DNA of 64,000 nt from Alentia gelatinosa (taxonomy: Eukaryota > Annelida > Polychaeta > Phyllodocida > Polynoidae): contig OX465589.1 of assembly GCA_950022655.1 (NCBI GenBank), forward strand, positions 32,341,970 to 32,405,969, written 5' to 3'. The position numbers and the translations under genes are program-made. The stretch's first letter is position 1. Each line of letters begins with the position of its first letter. This document shows positions 50,875-63,183 of the stretch, piece after piece. The notes below the pieces were generated by a model. The model did no database searches and was not told the origin of the DNA. It saw only the letters and a program-made list of their open reading frames with translations.

Positions 50875-52633
50875 ACTGACGCTGGGTGACTATGATAAGA
50901 ACTAACGTTTTAATTGACAGGTCCTGCCACCTGGTGTATTATGTGAAACCAGGTTCCTCACTACATTCATAACGCCCTTAACATGCCCTCTTCCTGTCAG
51001 ACTCAGTGGTCTAGAGGTAGTGTCAGCAAGGGAAACCTATGGTTGAGAGTTCAATCCCCTTCCATGCAGAGCGGGTTTTTTTTCAAGAGTCATGGGTGAG
51101 ACAGTTAGGCTGGGTGAGACAGACTCAGGCAGAGTGAGACAGACTCAGGCAGGGTGAGACAGACTCGAGAAGAGTGAGTTGAGACAGACTCAGGCAGGGT
51201 GAGACAGACTCTGGCAGGATGATGAGAGACAGACTCAGGCAGGGTATAAAAGACACGGGCAGGGCGAGATAGGCTTGGGCAGGGTGATGAGAAACAGACT
51301 TGGACAATGTGAGACAGACATGGGCAGGATAATGTGAGACAAACTGGGGCAGGGTGAGACAGAGTCAGGCAGGGTGAGACAGACTCAGGAAGGGTGAGGT
51401 GAGACAGAGTCAGGCAGGGTGAGACAGACTTGGGCAGGGTGATGAGAGACAGACTCAGGCAGGGTATGACAGACTTGGGTAGAGCGACATAGACTTGAGC
51501 AGAGTGATGAGAGACAGACTGGGGCAGGGTGAGACAGACTCACACAGGATGAGACAGACTCAGACAGGGTGAGACAGACTCGGGCAGGGTTAGGTAATAC
51601 AGACTCAGGCAGGGTGAAACAGACTCGGTCAGGGTGAAGGGAGACAGACAGAGGGAGGGTATAACAGACATGGGCAGTTTCAGGTTAGACAGACTAGGGT
51701 AGGTCGAGACAGACTGGGGCAGGGTAAGTTGAGACAGACTGGGACAGGGTGAGAAAGACATGGGCAGGATAATGAGAGACAGACTGGGGCAGGGTAAGAC
51801 AGAGTCAGGCAGGGTGAGACAGACTCGGGAAGGGTGAGACAATCTCGGGCAGGGTGATGAGAGACAGACTCAGGGAGGGTATGACAGACTCGGGCAGGCC
51901 TACTTAATTGGTCGCTAGTTTATGCAGCGACCTTGATATTGACTGCACTTGTTACTGATAGATTGGCCATCAACCTCTGTCTGTGCTGAGCTCCTCACTC
52001 TCAGTCGGATAGATTGACGTGCCGTACCGTACGCAGAATTTAACTCACTGTCGCCCAAATTATCATAGCCCAAGACATCTAAGGATGATACGTACCAAAT
52101 GCGGATATTCACTTCCAGTTAGAATTCAGCCATGAGACTTTAACACCAGTTAGGGACACATATAACCTACGATCACCTAAAATATGAAGAAAATCGGCCA
52201 ATTAGATCTAACGATATTCGTGTTTGAATCTGGTTGTATCAAATGCTGCTCTGGTGGCCAGTGTAGGCCTACTTAATTGGTCGCTAGTTTATGCAGCGAC
52301 CTTGATATTGACTGCACTTGTTACTGATAGATTGGCCATCAACCCCTGTCTGTGCTGAGCTCCTCACTCTCAGTCGAATAGATTGATGGGCCTTACCTTA
52401 CGCAGAATTTAACTGACTGTCGTCCAAATTATCATAGCCCAAGACATCTGAGGATGATGCGTACCAAATGCGGAAATTCACTTCCCGTTGGAATATGGCC
52501 ATGAAACTTTAACACCAGTTAGGGACACATATAACCTACGATCACCTAAAATATGAAGAAATTCGGCCGCTTGGATCTAACGACATTCACGTTTGAATAT
52601 GGTTGTATCAAATGCTGCTCTGGTGGCCAGTGT
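50875..52633 (+). repeat. Satellite unit 30
   Basis: The unit is 1,759 bp: Pol III core at 51007-51083, A at 51896-52264, B at 52265-52633. It carries D-L. D has a private T to A at 51796 that removes a minus-strand stop. A has CAACCTCTG (also in unit 33). It carries B-att. Confidence 0.96.
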
Positions 52634-54390
52634 ACTGACGCTGGGTGACTATGATAAGAACTAACGTTTTAATTGACAGGTCCTGCCACCTGGTGTATTA
52701 TGTGAAACCAGGTTCCTCACTACATTCATAACGCCCTTAACATGCCCTATTCCTGTCAGACTCAGTGGTCTAGAGGTAGTGTCAGCAAGGGAAACCTATG
52801 GTTGAGAGTTCAATCCCCTTCCATGCAGAGCGGGTTTTTTTTCAAGAGTCATGGGTGAGACAGTTAGGCTGGGTGAGACAGACTCAGGCAGAGTGAGACA
52901 GACTCAGGCAGGGTGAGACAGACTCGAGAAGAGTGAGTTGAGACAGACTCAGGCAGGGTGAGACAGACTCTGGCAGGATGATGAGAGACAGACTCAGGCA
53001 GGGTATAAAAGACACGGGCAGGGCGAGATAGGCTTGGGCAGGGTGATGAGAAACAGACTTGGACAATGTGAGACAGACATGGGCAGGATAATGTGAGACA
53101 AACTGGGGCAGGGTGAGACAGAGTCAGGCAGGGTGAGACAGACTCAGGAAGGGTGAGGTGAGACAGAGTCAGGCAGGGTGAGACAGACTTGGGCAGGGTG
53201 ATGAGAGACAGACTCAGGCAGGGTATGACAGACTTGGGTAGAGCGACATAGACTTGAGCAGAGTGATGAGAGACAGACTGGGGCAGGGTGAGACAGACTC
53301 ACACAGGATGAGACAGACTCAGACAGGGTGAGACAGACTCGGGCAGGGTTAGGTAATACAGACTCAGGCAGGGTGAAACAGACTCGGTCAGGGTGAAGGG
53401 AGACAGACAGAGGGAGGGTATAACAGACATGGGCAGTTTCAGGTTAGACAGACTAGGGTAGGTCGAGACAGACTGGGGCAGGGTAAGTTGAGACAGACTG
53501 GGACAGGGTGAGAAAGACATGGGCAGGATAATGAGAGACAGGCTGGGGCAGGGTTAGACAGAGTCAGGCAGGGTGAGACAGACTCGGGAAGGGTGAGACA
53601 ATCTCGGGCAGGGTGATGAGAGACAGACTCAGGGAGGGTATGACAGACTCGGGCAGGCCTACTTAATTGGTCGCTAGTTTATGCAGCGACCTTGATATTG
53701 ACTGCACTTGTTACTGATAGATTGGCCATCAACCCCTGTCTGTGCTGAGCTCCTCACTCTCAGTCGGATAGATTGACGTGCCGTACCGTACGCAGAATTT
53801 AACTCAGTCGCCCAAATTATCATAGCCCAAGACATCTAAGGATGATACGTACCAAATGCGGATATTCACCTCCAGTTAGAATTCAGCCATGAGACTTTAA
53901 CACCAGTTAGGGACACATATAACCTACGATCACCTAAAATATGAAGAAAATCGGCCAATTAGATCTAACGATATTCGTGTTTGAATCTGGTTGTATCAAA
54001 TGCTGCTCTGGTGGCCAGTGTAGGCCTACTTAATTGGTCGCTAGTTTATGCAGCGACCTTGATATTGACTGCACTTGTTACTGATAGATTGGCCATCAAC
54101 CCCTGTCTGTGCTGAGCTCCTCACTCTCAGTCGAATAGATTGATGGGCCTTACCTTACGCAGAATTTAACTGACTGTCGTCCAAATTATCATAGCCCAAG
54201 ACATCTGAGGATGATGCGTACCAAATGCGGAAATTCACTTCCCGTTGGAATATGGCCATGAAACTTTAACACTAGTTAGGGACACATATAACCTACGATC
54301 ACCTAAAATATGAAGAAAATCGGCCGCGTGGATCTAACGACATTCACGTTTGAATATGGTTGTATCAAATGCTGCTGTGGTGGCCAGTGT
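52634..54390 (+). repeat. Satellite unit 31
   Basis: The unit is 1,757 bp: Pol III core at 52766-52842, A at 53655-54021, B at 54022-54390. C has GCCCTATTCC. It carries D-L and GAGACAGGCTGG; A-del2 with private TTCACCTCC. B has ACACTAGTTAG and GGCCGCGTGG as in unit 17, plus B-gtgg. Confidence 0.96.
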
Positions 54391-56149
54391 ACTGACGCTG
54401 GGTGACTATGATAAGAACTAACGTTTTAATTGACAGGTCCTGCCACCTGGTGTATTATGTGAAACCAGGTTCCTCACTACATTCATAACGCCCTTAACAT
54501 GCCCTCTTCCTGTCAGACTCAGTGGTGTAGAGGTAGTGTCAGCAAGGGAAACCTATGGTTGAGAGTTCAATCCCCTTCCATGCAGAGCAGTTTTTTTTTC
54601 AAGAGTCATGGGTGAGACAGTTAGGCTGGGTGAGACAGACTCAGGCAGAGTGAGACAGACTCAGGCAGGGTGAGACAGACTCGGGAAGGGTGAGTTGAGA
54701 CAGACTCAGGCAGGGTGAGACAGACTCTGGCAGGATGATGAGAGACAGACTCAGGCAGGGTATAAAAGACACGGGCAGGGCGAGATAGGCTTGGGCAGGG
54801 TGATGAGAAACAGACTTGGACAATGTGAGACAGACATGGGCAGGATAATGTGAGACAAACTGGGGCAGGGTGAGACAGAGTCAGGCAGGGTGAGACAGAC
54901 TCAGGAAGGGTGAGGTGAGACAGAGTCAGGCAGGGTGAGACAGACTTGGGCAGGGTGATGAGAGACAGACTCAGGCAGGGTATGACAGACTTGGGTAGAG
55001 CGACATAGACTTGAGCAGAGTGATGAGAGACAGACTGGGGCAGGGTGAGACAGACTCACACAGGATGAGACAGACTCAGACAGGGTGAGACAGACTCGGG
55101 TAGGGTTAGGTAATACAGACTCAGGCAGGGTGAAACAGACTCGGTCAGGGTGAAGGGAGACAGACAGAGGGAGGGTATAACAGACATGGGCAGTTTCAGG
55201 TTAGACAGACTAGGGTAGGTCGAGACAGACTGGGGCAGGGTAAGTTGAGACAGACTGGGACAGGGTGAGAAAGACATGGGCAGGATAATGAGAGACAGAC
55301 TGGGGCAGGGTTAGACAGAGTCAGGAAGGGTGAGACAGACTCGGGAAGGGTGAGACAATCTCGGGCAGGGTGATGAGAGACAGACTCAGGGAGGGTATGA
55401 CAGACTCGGGCAGGCCTACTTAATTGGTCGCTAGTTTATGCAGCGACCTTGATATTGACTGCACTTGTTACTGATAGATTGGCCATCAACCCCTGTCTGT
55501 GCTGAGCTCCTCACTTTCAGTCGGATAGATTGACGTGCCGTACCGTACGCAGAATTTAACTCACTGTCGCCCAAATTATCATAGCCCAAGACATCTAAGG
55601 ATGATACGTACCAAATGCGGAAATTCACTTCCAGTTAGAATTCAGCCATGAGACTTTAACACCAGTTAGGGACACATATAACCTACGATCACCTAAAATA
55701 TGAAGAAAATCGGCCAATTAGATCTAACGATATTCGTGTTTGAATCTGGTTGTATCAAATGCTGCTCTGGTGGCCAGTGTAGGCCTACTTAATTGGTCGC
55801 TAGTTTATGCAGCGACCTTGATATTGACTGCACTTGTTACTGATAGATTGGCCATCAACCCCTGTCTGTGCTGAGCTCCTCACTCTCAGTCGAATAGATT
55901 GATGGGCCTTACCTTACGCAGAATTTAACTGACTGTCGTCCAAATTATCATAGCCCAAGACATCTGAGGATGATGCGTACCAAATGCGGAAATTCACTTC
56001 CCGTTGGAATATGGCCATGAAACTTTAACACCAGTTAGGGACACATATAACCTACGATCACCTAAAATATGAAGAAATTCGGCCGCTTGGATCTAACGAC
56101 ATTCACGTTTGAATATGGTTGTATCAAATGCTGCTCTGGTGGCCAGTGT
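54391..56149 (+). repeat. Satellite unit 32
   Basis: The unit is 1,759 bp: Pol III core at 54523-54599, A at 55412-55780, B at 55781-56149. The A box reads TGGTGTAGAGG, and GCAG plus nine Ts ends the core. D has CTCGGGTAGGG and GAGTCAGGAAGGG. It carries A-F, A-K and B-att. Confidence 0.96.
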
Positions 56150-57908
56150 ACTGACGCTGGGTGACTATGATAAGAACTAACGTTTTAATTGACAGGTCCT
56201 GCCACCTGGTGTATTATGTGAAACCAGGTTCCTCACTACATTCATAACGCCCTTAACATGCCCTCTTCCTGTCAGACTCAGTGGTCTAGAGGTAGTGTCA
56301 GCAAGGGAAACCTATGGTTGAGAGTTCAATCCCCTTCCATGCAGAGCGGGTTTTTTTTCAAGAGTCATGGGTGAGACAGTTAGGCTGGGTGAGACAGACT
56401 CAGGCAGAGTGAGACAGACTCAGGCAGGGTGAGACAGACTCGAGAAGAGTGAGTTGAGACAGACTCAGGCAGGGTGAGACAGACTCTGGCAGGATGATGA
56501 GAGACAGACTCAGGCAGGGTATAAAAGACACGGGCAGGGCGAGATAGGCTTGGGCAGGGTGATGAGAAACAGACTTGGACAATGTGAGACAGACATGGGC
56601 AGGATAATGTGAGACAAACTGGGGCAGGGTGAGACAGAGTCAGGCAGGGTGAGACAGACTCAGGAAGGGTGAGGTGAGACAGAGTCAGGCAGGGTGAGAC
56701 AGACTTGGGCAGGGTGATGAGAGACAGACTCAGGCAGGGTATGACAGACTTGGGTAGAGCGACATAGACTTGAGCAGAGTGATGAGAGACAGACTGGGGC
56801 AGGGTGAGACAGACTCACACAGGATGAGACAGACTCAGACAGGGTGAGACAGACTCGGGCAGGGTTAGGTAATACAGACTCAGGCAGGGTGAAACAGACT
56901 CGGTCAGGGTGAAGGGAGACAGACAGAGGGAGGGTATAACAGACATGGGCAGTTTCAGGTTAGACAGACTAGGGTAGGTCGAGACAGACTGGGGCAGGGT
57001 AAGTTGAGACAGACTGGGACAGGGTGAGAAAGACATGGGCAGGATAATGAGAGACAGACTGGGGCAGGGTTAGACAGAGTCAGGCAGGGTGAGACAGACT
57101 CGGGAAGGGTGAGACAATCTCGGGCAGGGTGATGAGAGACAGACTCAGGGAGGGTATGACAGACTCGGGCAGGCCTACTTAATTGGTCGCTAGTTTATGC
57201 AGCGACCTTGATATTGACTGCACTTGTTACTGATAGATTGGCCATCAACCTCTGTCTGTGCTGAGCTCCTCACTCTCAGTCGGATAGATTGACGTGCCGT
57301 ACCGTACGCAGAATTTAACTCACTGTCGCCCAAATTATCATAGCCCAAGACATCTAAGGATGATACGTACCAAATGCGGATATTCACTTCCAGTTAGAAT
57401 TCAGCCATGAGACTTTAACACCAGTTAGGGACACATATAACCTACGATCACCTAAAATATGAAGAAAATCGGCCAATTAGATCTAACGATATTCGTGTTT
57501 GAATCTGGTTGTATCAAATGCTGCTCTGGTGGCCAGTGTAGGCCTACTTAATTGGTCGCTAGTTTATGCAGCGACCTTGATATTGACTGCACTTGTTACT
57601 GATAGATTGGCCATCAACCCCTGTCTGTGCTGAGCTCCTCACTCTCAGTCGAATAGATTGATGGGCCTTACCTTACGCAGAATTTAACTGACTGTCGTCC
57701 AAATTATCATAGCCCAAGACATCTGAGGATGATGCGTACCAAATGCGGAAATTCACTTCCCGTTGGAATATGGCCATGAAACTTTAACACCAGTTAGGGA
57801 CACATATAACCTACGATCACCTAAAATATGAAGAAATTCGGCCGCTTGGATCTAACGACATTCACGTTTGAATATGGTTGTATCAAATGCTGCTCTGGTG
57901 GCCAGTGT
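56150..57908 (+). repeat. Satellite unit 33
   Basis: The unit is 1,759 bp: Pol III core at 56282-56358, A at 57171-57539, B at 57540-57908. It carries D-L, CAACCTCTG in A and B-att. It matches unit 30 apart from that unit's D change. Confidence 0.96.
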
Positions 57909-59665
57909 ACTGACGCTGGGTGACTATGATAAGAACTAACGTTTTAATTGACAGGTCCTGCCACCTGGTGTATTATGTGAAACCAGGTTCCTCACTACAT
58001 TCATAACGCCCTTAACATGCCCTATTCCTGTCAGACTCAGTGGTCTAGAGGTAGTGTCAGCAAGGGAAACCTATGGTTGAGAGTTCAATCCCCTTCCATG
58101 CAGAGCGGGTTTTTTTTCAAGAGTCATGGGTGAGACAGTTAGGCTGGGTGAGACAGACTCAGGCAGAGTGAGACAGACTCAGGCAGGGTGAGACAGACTC
58201 GAGAAGAGTGAGTTGAGACAGACTCAGGCAGGGTGAGACAGACTCTGGCAGGATGATGAGAGACAGACTCAGGCAGGGTATAAAAGACACGGGCAGGGCG
58301 AGATAGGCTTGGGCAGGGTGATGAGAAACAGACTTGGACAATGTGAGACAGACATGGGCAGGATAATGTGAGACAAACTGGGGCAGGGTGAGACAGAGTC
58401 AGGCAGGGTGAGACAGACTCAGGAAGGGTGAGGTGAGACAGAGTCAGGCAGGGTGAGACAGACTTGGGCAGGGTGATGAGAGACAGACTCAGGCAGGGTA
58501 TGACAGACTTGGGTAGAGCGACATAGACTTGAGCAGAGTGATGAGAGACAGACTGGGGCAGGGTGAGACAGACTCACACAGGATGAGACAGACTCAGACA
58601 GGGTGAGACAGACTCGGGCAGGGTTAGGTAATACAGACTCAGGCAGGGTGAAACAGACTCGGTCAGGGTGAAGGGAGACAGACAGAGGGAGGGTATAACA
58701 GACATGGGCAGTTTCAGGTTAGACAGACTAGGGTAGGTCGAGACAGACTGGGGCAGGGTAAGTTGAGACAGACTGGGACAGGGTGAGAAAGACATGGGCA
58801 GGATAATGAGAGACAGGCTGGGGCAGGGTTAGACAGAGTCAGGCAGGGTGAGACAGACTCGGGAAGGGTGAGACAATCTCGGGCAGGGTGATGAGAGACA
58901 GACTCAGGGAGGGTATGACAGACTCGGGCAGGCCTACTTAATTGGTCGCTAGTTTATGCAGCGACCTTGATATTGACTGCACTTGTTACTGATAGATTGG
59001 CCATCAACCCCTGTCTGTGCTGAGCTCCTCACTCTCAGTCGGATAGATTGACGTGCCGTACCGTACGCAGAATTTAACTCAGTCGCCCAAATTATCATAG
59101 CCCAAGACATCTAAGGATGATACGTACCAAATGCGGATATTCACTTCCAGTTAGAATTCAGCCATGAGACTTTAACACCAGTTAGGGACACATATAACCT
59201 ACGATCACCTAAAATATGAAGAAAATCGGCCAATTAGATCTAACGATATTCGTGTTTGAATCTGGTTGTATCAAATGCTGCTCTGGTGGCCAGTGTAGGC
59301 CTACTTAATTGGTCGCTAGTTTATGCAGCGACCTTGATATTGACTGCACTTGTTACTGATAGATTGGCCATCAACCCCTGTCTGTGCTGAGCTCCTCACT
59401 CTCAGTCGAATAGATTGATGGGCCTTACCTTACGCAGAATTTAACTGACTGTCGTCCAAATTATCATAGCCCAAGACATCTGAGGATGATGCGTACCAAA
59501 TGCGGAAATTCACTTCCCGTTGGAATATGGCCATGAAACTTTAACACCAGTTAGGGACACATATAACCTACGATCACCTAAAATATGAAGAAATTCGGCC
59601 GCTTGGATCTAACGACATTCACGTTTGAATATGGTTGTATCAAATGCTGCTCTGGTGGCCAGTGT
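57909..59665 (+). repeat. Satellite unit 34
   Basis: The unit is 1,757 bp: Pol III core at 58041-58117, A at 58930-59296, B at 59297-59665. C has GCCCTATTCC. It carries D-L, GAGACAGGCTGG, A-del2 and B-att. Confidence 0.96.
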
Positions 59666-61424
59666 ACTGACGCTGGGTGACTATGATAAGAACTAACGTT
59701 TTAATTGACAGGTCCTGCCACCTGGTGTATTATGTGAAACCAGGTTCCTCACTACATTCATAACGCCCTTAACATGCCCTATTCCTGTCAGACTCAGTGG
59801 TCTAGAGGTAGTGTCAGCAAGGGAAACCTATGGTTGAGAGTTCAATCCCCTTCCATGCAGAGCGGGTTTTTTTTCAAGAGTCATGGGTGAGACAGTTAGG
59901 CTGGGTGAGACAGACTCAGGCAGAGTGAGACAGACTCAGGCAGGGTGAGACAGACTCGAGAAGAGTGAGTTGAGACAGACTCAGGCAGGGTGAGACAGAC
60001 TCTGGCAGGATGATGAGAGACAGACTCAGGCAGGGTATAAAAGACACGGGCAGGGCGAGATAGGCTTGGGCAGGGTGATGAGAAACAGACTTGGACAATG
60101 TGAGACAGACATGGGCAGGATAATGTGAGACAAACTGGGGCAGGGTGAGACAGAGTCAGGCAGGGTGAGACAGACTCAGGAAGGGTGAGGTGAGACAGAG
60201 TCAGGCAGGGTGAGACAGACTTGGGCAGGGTGATGAGAGACAGACTCAGGCAGGGTATGACAGACTTGGGTAGAGCGACATAGACTTGAGCAGAGTGATG
60301 AGAGACAGACTGGGGCAGGGTGAGACAGACTCACACAGGATGAGACAGACTCAGACAGGGTGAGACAGACTCGGGCAGGGTTAGGTAATACAGACTCAGG
60401 CAGGGTGAAACAGACTCGGTCAGGGTGAAGGGAGACAGACAGAGGGAGGGTATAACAGACATGGGCAGTTTCAGGTTAGACAGACTAGGGTAGGTCGAGA
60501 CAGACTGGGGCAGGGTAAGTTGAGACAGACTGGGACAGGGTGAGAAAGACATGGGCAGGATAATGAGAGACAGACTGGGGCAGGGTTAGACAGAGTCAGG
60601 CAGGGTGAGACAGACTCGGGAAGGGTGAGACAATCTCGGGCAGGGTGATGAGAGACAGACTCAGGGAGGGTATGACAGACTCGGGCAGGCCTACTTAATT
60701 GGTCGCTAGTTTATGCAGCGACCTTGAAATTGACTGCAATTGTTACTGATAGATTGGCCATCAACCCCTGTCTGTGCTGAGCTCCTCACTCTCAGTCGGA
60801 TAGATTGACGTGCCGTACCGTACGCAGAATTTAACTCACTGTCGCCCAAATTATCATAGCCCAAGACATCTAAGGATGATACGTACCAAATGCGGATATT
60901 CACTTCCAGTTAGAATTCAGCCATGAGACTTTAACACCAGTTAGGGACACATATAACCTACGATCACCTAAAATATGAAGAAAATCGGCCAATTAGATCT
61001 AACGATATTCGTGTTTGAATCTGGTTGTAACAAATGCTGCTCTGGTGGCCAGTGTAGGCCTACTTAATTGGTCGCTAGTTTATGCAGCGACCTTGATATT
61101 GACTGCACTTGTTACTGATAGATTGGCCATCAACCCCTGTCTGTGCTGAGCTCCTCACTCGCAGTCGAATAGATTGATGGGCCTTACCTTACGCAGAATT
61201 TAACTGACTGTCGTCCAAATTATCATAGCCCAAGACATCTGAGGATGATGCGTACCAAATGCGGAAATTCACTTCCCGTTGGAATATGGCCATGAAACTT
61301 TAACACCAGTTAGGGACACATATAACCTACGATCACCTAAAATATGAAGAAAATCGGCCGCTTGGATCTAACGACATTCACGTTTGAATATGGTTGTATC
61401 AAATGCTGCTCTGGTGGCCAGTGT
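59666..61424 (+). repeat. Satellite unit 35
   Basis: The unit is 1,759 bp: Pol III core at 59798-59874, A at 60687-61055, B at 61056-61424. C has GCCCTATTCC. It carries D-L and A-aatt; B has CTCGCAGTCG. It joins the C/D type of unit 34 to the A/B type of units 5 and 24, so it looks recombinant. Confidence 0.96.
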
Positions 61425-63183
61425 ACTGACGCTGGGTGACTATGATAAGAACTAACGTTTTAATTGACAGGTCCTGCCACCTGGTGTATTATGTGAAACC
61501 AGGTTCCTCACTACATTCATAACGCCCTTAACATGCCCTCTTCCTGTCAGACTCAGTGGTCTAGAGGTAGTGTCAGCAAGGGAAACCTATGGTTGAGAGT
61601 TCAATCCCCTTCCATGCAGAGCGGGTTTTTTTTCAAGAGTCATGGGTGAGACAGTTAGGCTGGGTGAGACAGACTCAGGCAGAGTGAGACAGACTCAGGC
61701 AGGGTGAGACAGACTCGGGAAGGGTGAGTTGAGACAGACTCAGGCAGGGTGAGACAGACTCTGGCAGGATGATGAGAGACAGACTCAGGCAGGGTATAAA
61801 AGACACGGGCAGGGCGAGATAGGCTTGGGCAGGGTGATGAGAAACAGACTTGGACAATGTGAGACAGACATGGGCAGGATAATGTGAGACAAACTGGGGC
61901 AGGGTGAGACAGAGTCAGGCAGGGTGAGACAGACTCAGGAAGGGTGAGGTGAGACAGAGTCAGGCAGGGTGAGACAGACTTGGGCAGGGTGATGAGAGAC
62001 AGACTCAGGCAGGGTATGACAGACTTGGGTAGAGCGACATAGACTTGAGCAGAGTGATGAGAGACAGACTGGGGCAGGGTGAGACAGACTCACACAGGAT
62101 GAGACAGACTCAGACAGGGTGAGACAGACTCGGGCAGGGTTAGGTAATACAGACTCAGGCAGGGTGAAACAGACTCGGTCAGGGCGAAGGGAGACAGACA
62201 GAGGGAGGGTATAACAGACATGGGCAGTTTCAGGTTAGACAGACTAGGGTAGGTCGAGACAGACTGGGGCAGGGTAAGTTGAGACAGACTGGGACAGGGT
62301 GAGAAAGACATGGGCAGGATAATGAGAGACAGACTGGGGCAGGGTTAGACAGAGTCAGGCAGGGTGAGACAGACTCGGGAAGGGTGAGACAATCTCGGGC
62401 AGGGTGATGAGAGACAGACTCAGGGAGGGTATGACAGACTCGGGCAGGCCTACTTAATTGGTCGCTAGTTTATGCAGCGACCTTGATATTGACTGCACTT
62501 GTTACTGATAGATTGGCCATCAACCCCTGTCTGTGCTGAGCTCCTCACTCTCAGTCGGATAGATTGACGTGCCGTACCGTACGCAGAATTTAACTCACTG
62601 TCGCCCAAATTATCATAGCCCAAGACATCTAAGGATGATACGTACCAAATGCGGATATTCACTTCCAGTTAGAATTCAGCCATGAGACTTTAACACCAGT
62701 TAGGGACACATATAACCTACGATCACCTAAAATATGAAGAAAATCGGCCAATTAGATCTAACGATATTCGTGTTTGAATCTGGTGCTATCAAATGCTGCT
62801 CTGGTGGCCAGTGTAGGCCTACTTAATTGGTCGCTAGTTTATGCAGCGACCTTGATATTGACTGCACTTGTTACTGATAGATTGGCCATCAACCCCTGTC
62901 TGTGCTGAGCTCCTCACTCTCAGTCGAATAGATTGATGGGCCTTACCTTACGCAGAATTTAACTGACTGTCGTCCAAATTATCATAGCCCAAGACATCTG
63001 AGGATGATGCGTACCAAATGCGGAAATTCACTTCCCGTTGGAATATGGCCATGAAACTTTAACACCAGTTAGGGACACATATAACCTACGATCACCTAAA
63101 ATATGAAGAAAATCGGCCGCTTGGATCTAACGACATTCACGTTTGAATATGGTTGTATCAAATGCTGCTGTGGTGGCCAGTGT
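61425..63183 (+). repeat. Satellite unit 36
   Basis: The unit is 1,759 bp: Pol III core at 61557-61633, A at 62446-62814, B at 62815-63183. D has CAGGGCGAAGGG. It carries A-gct and B-gtgg. It matches unit 25. Confidence 0.96.
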
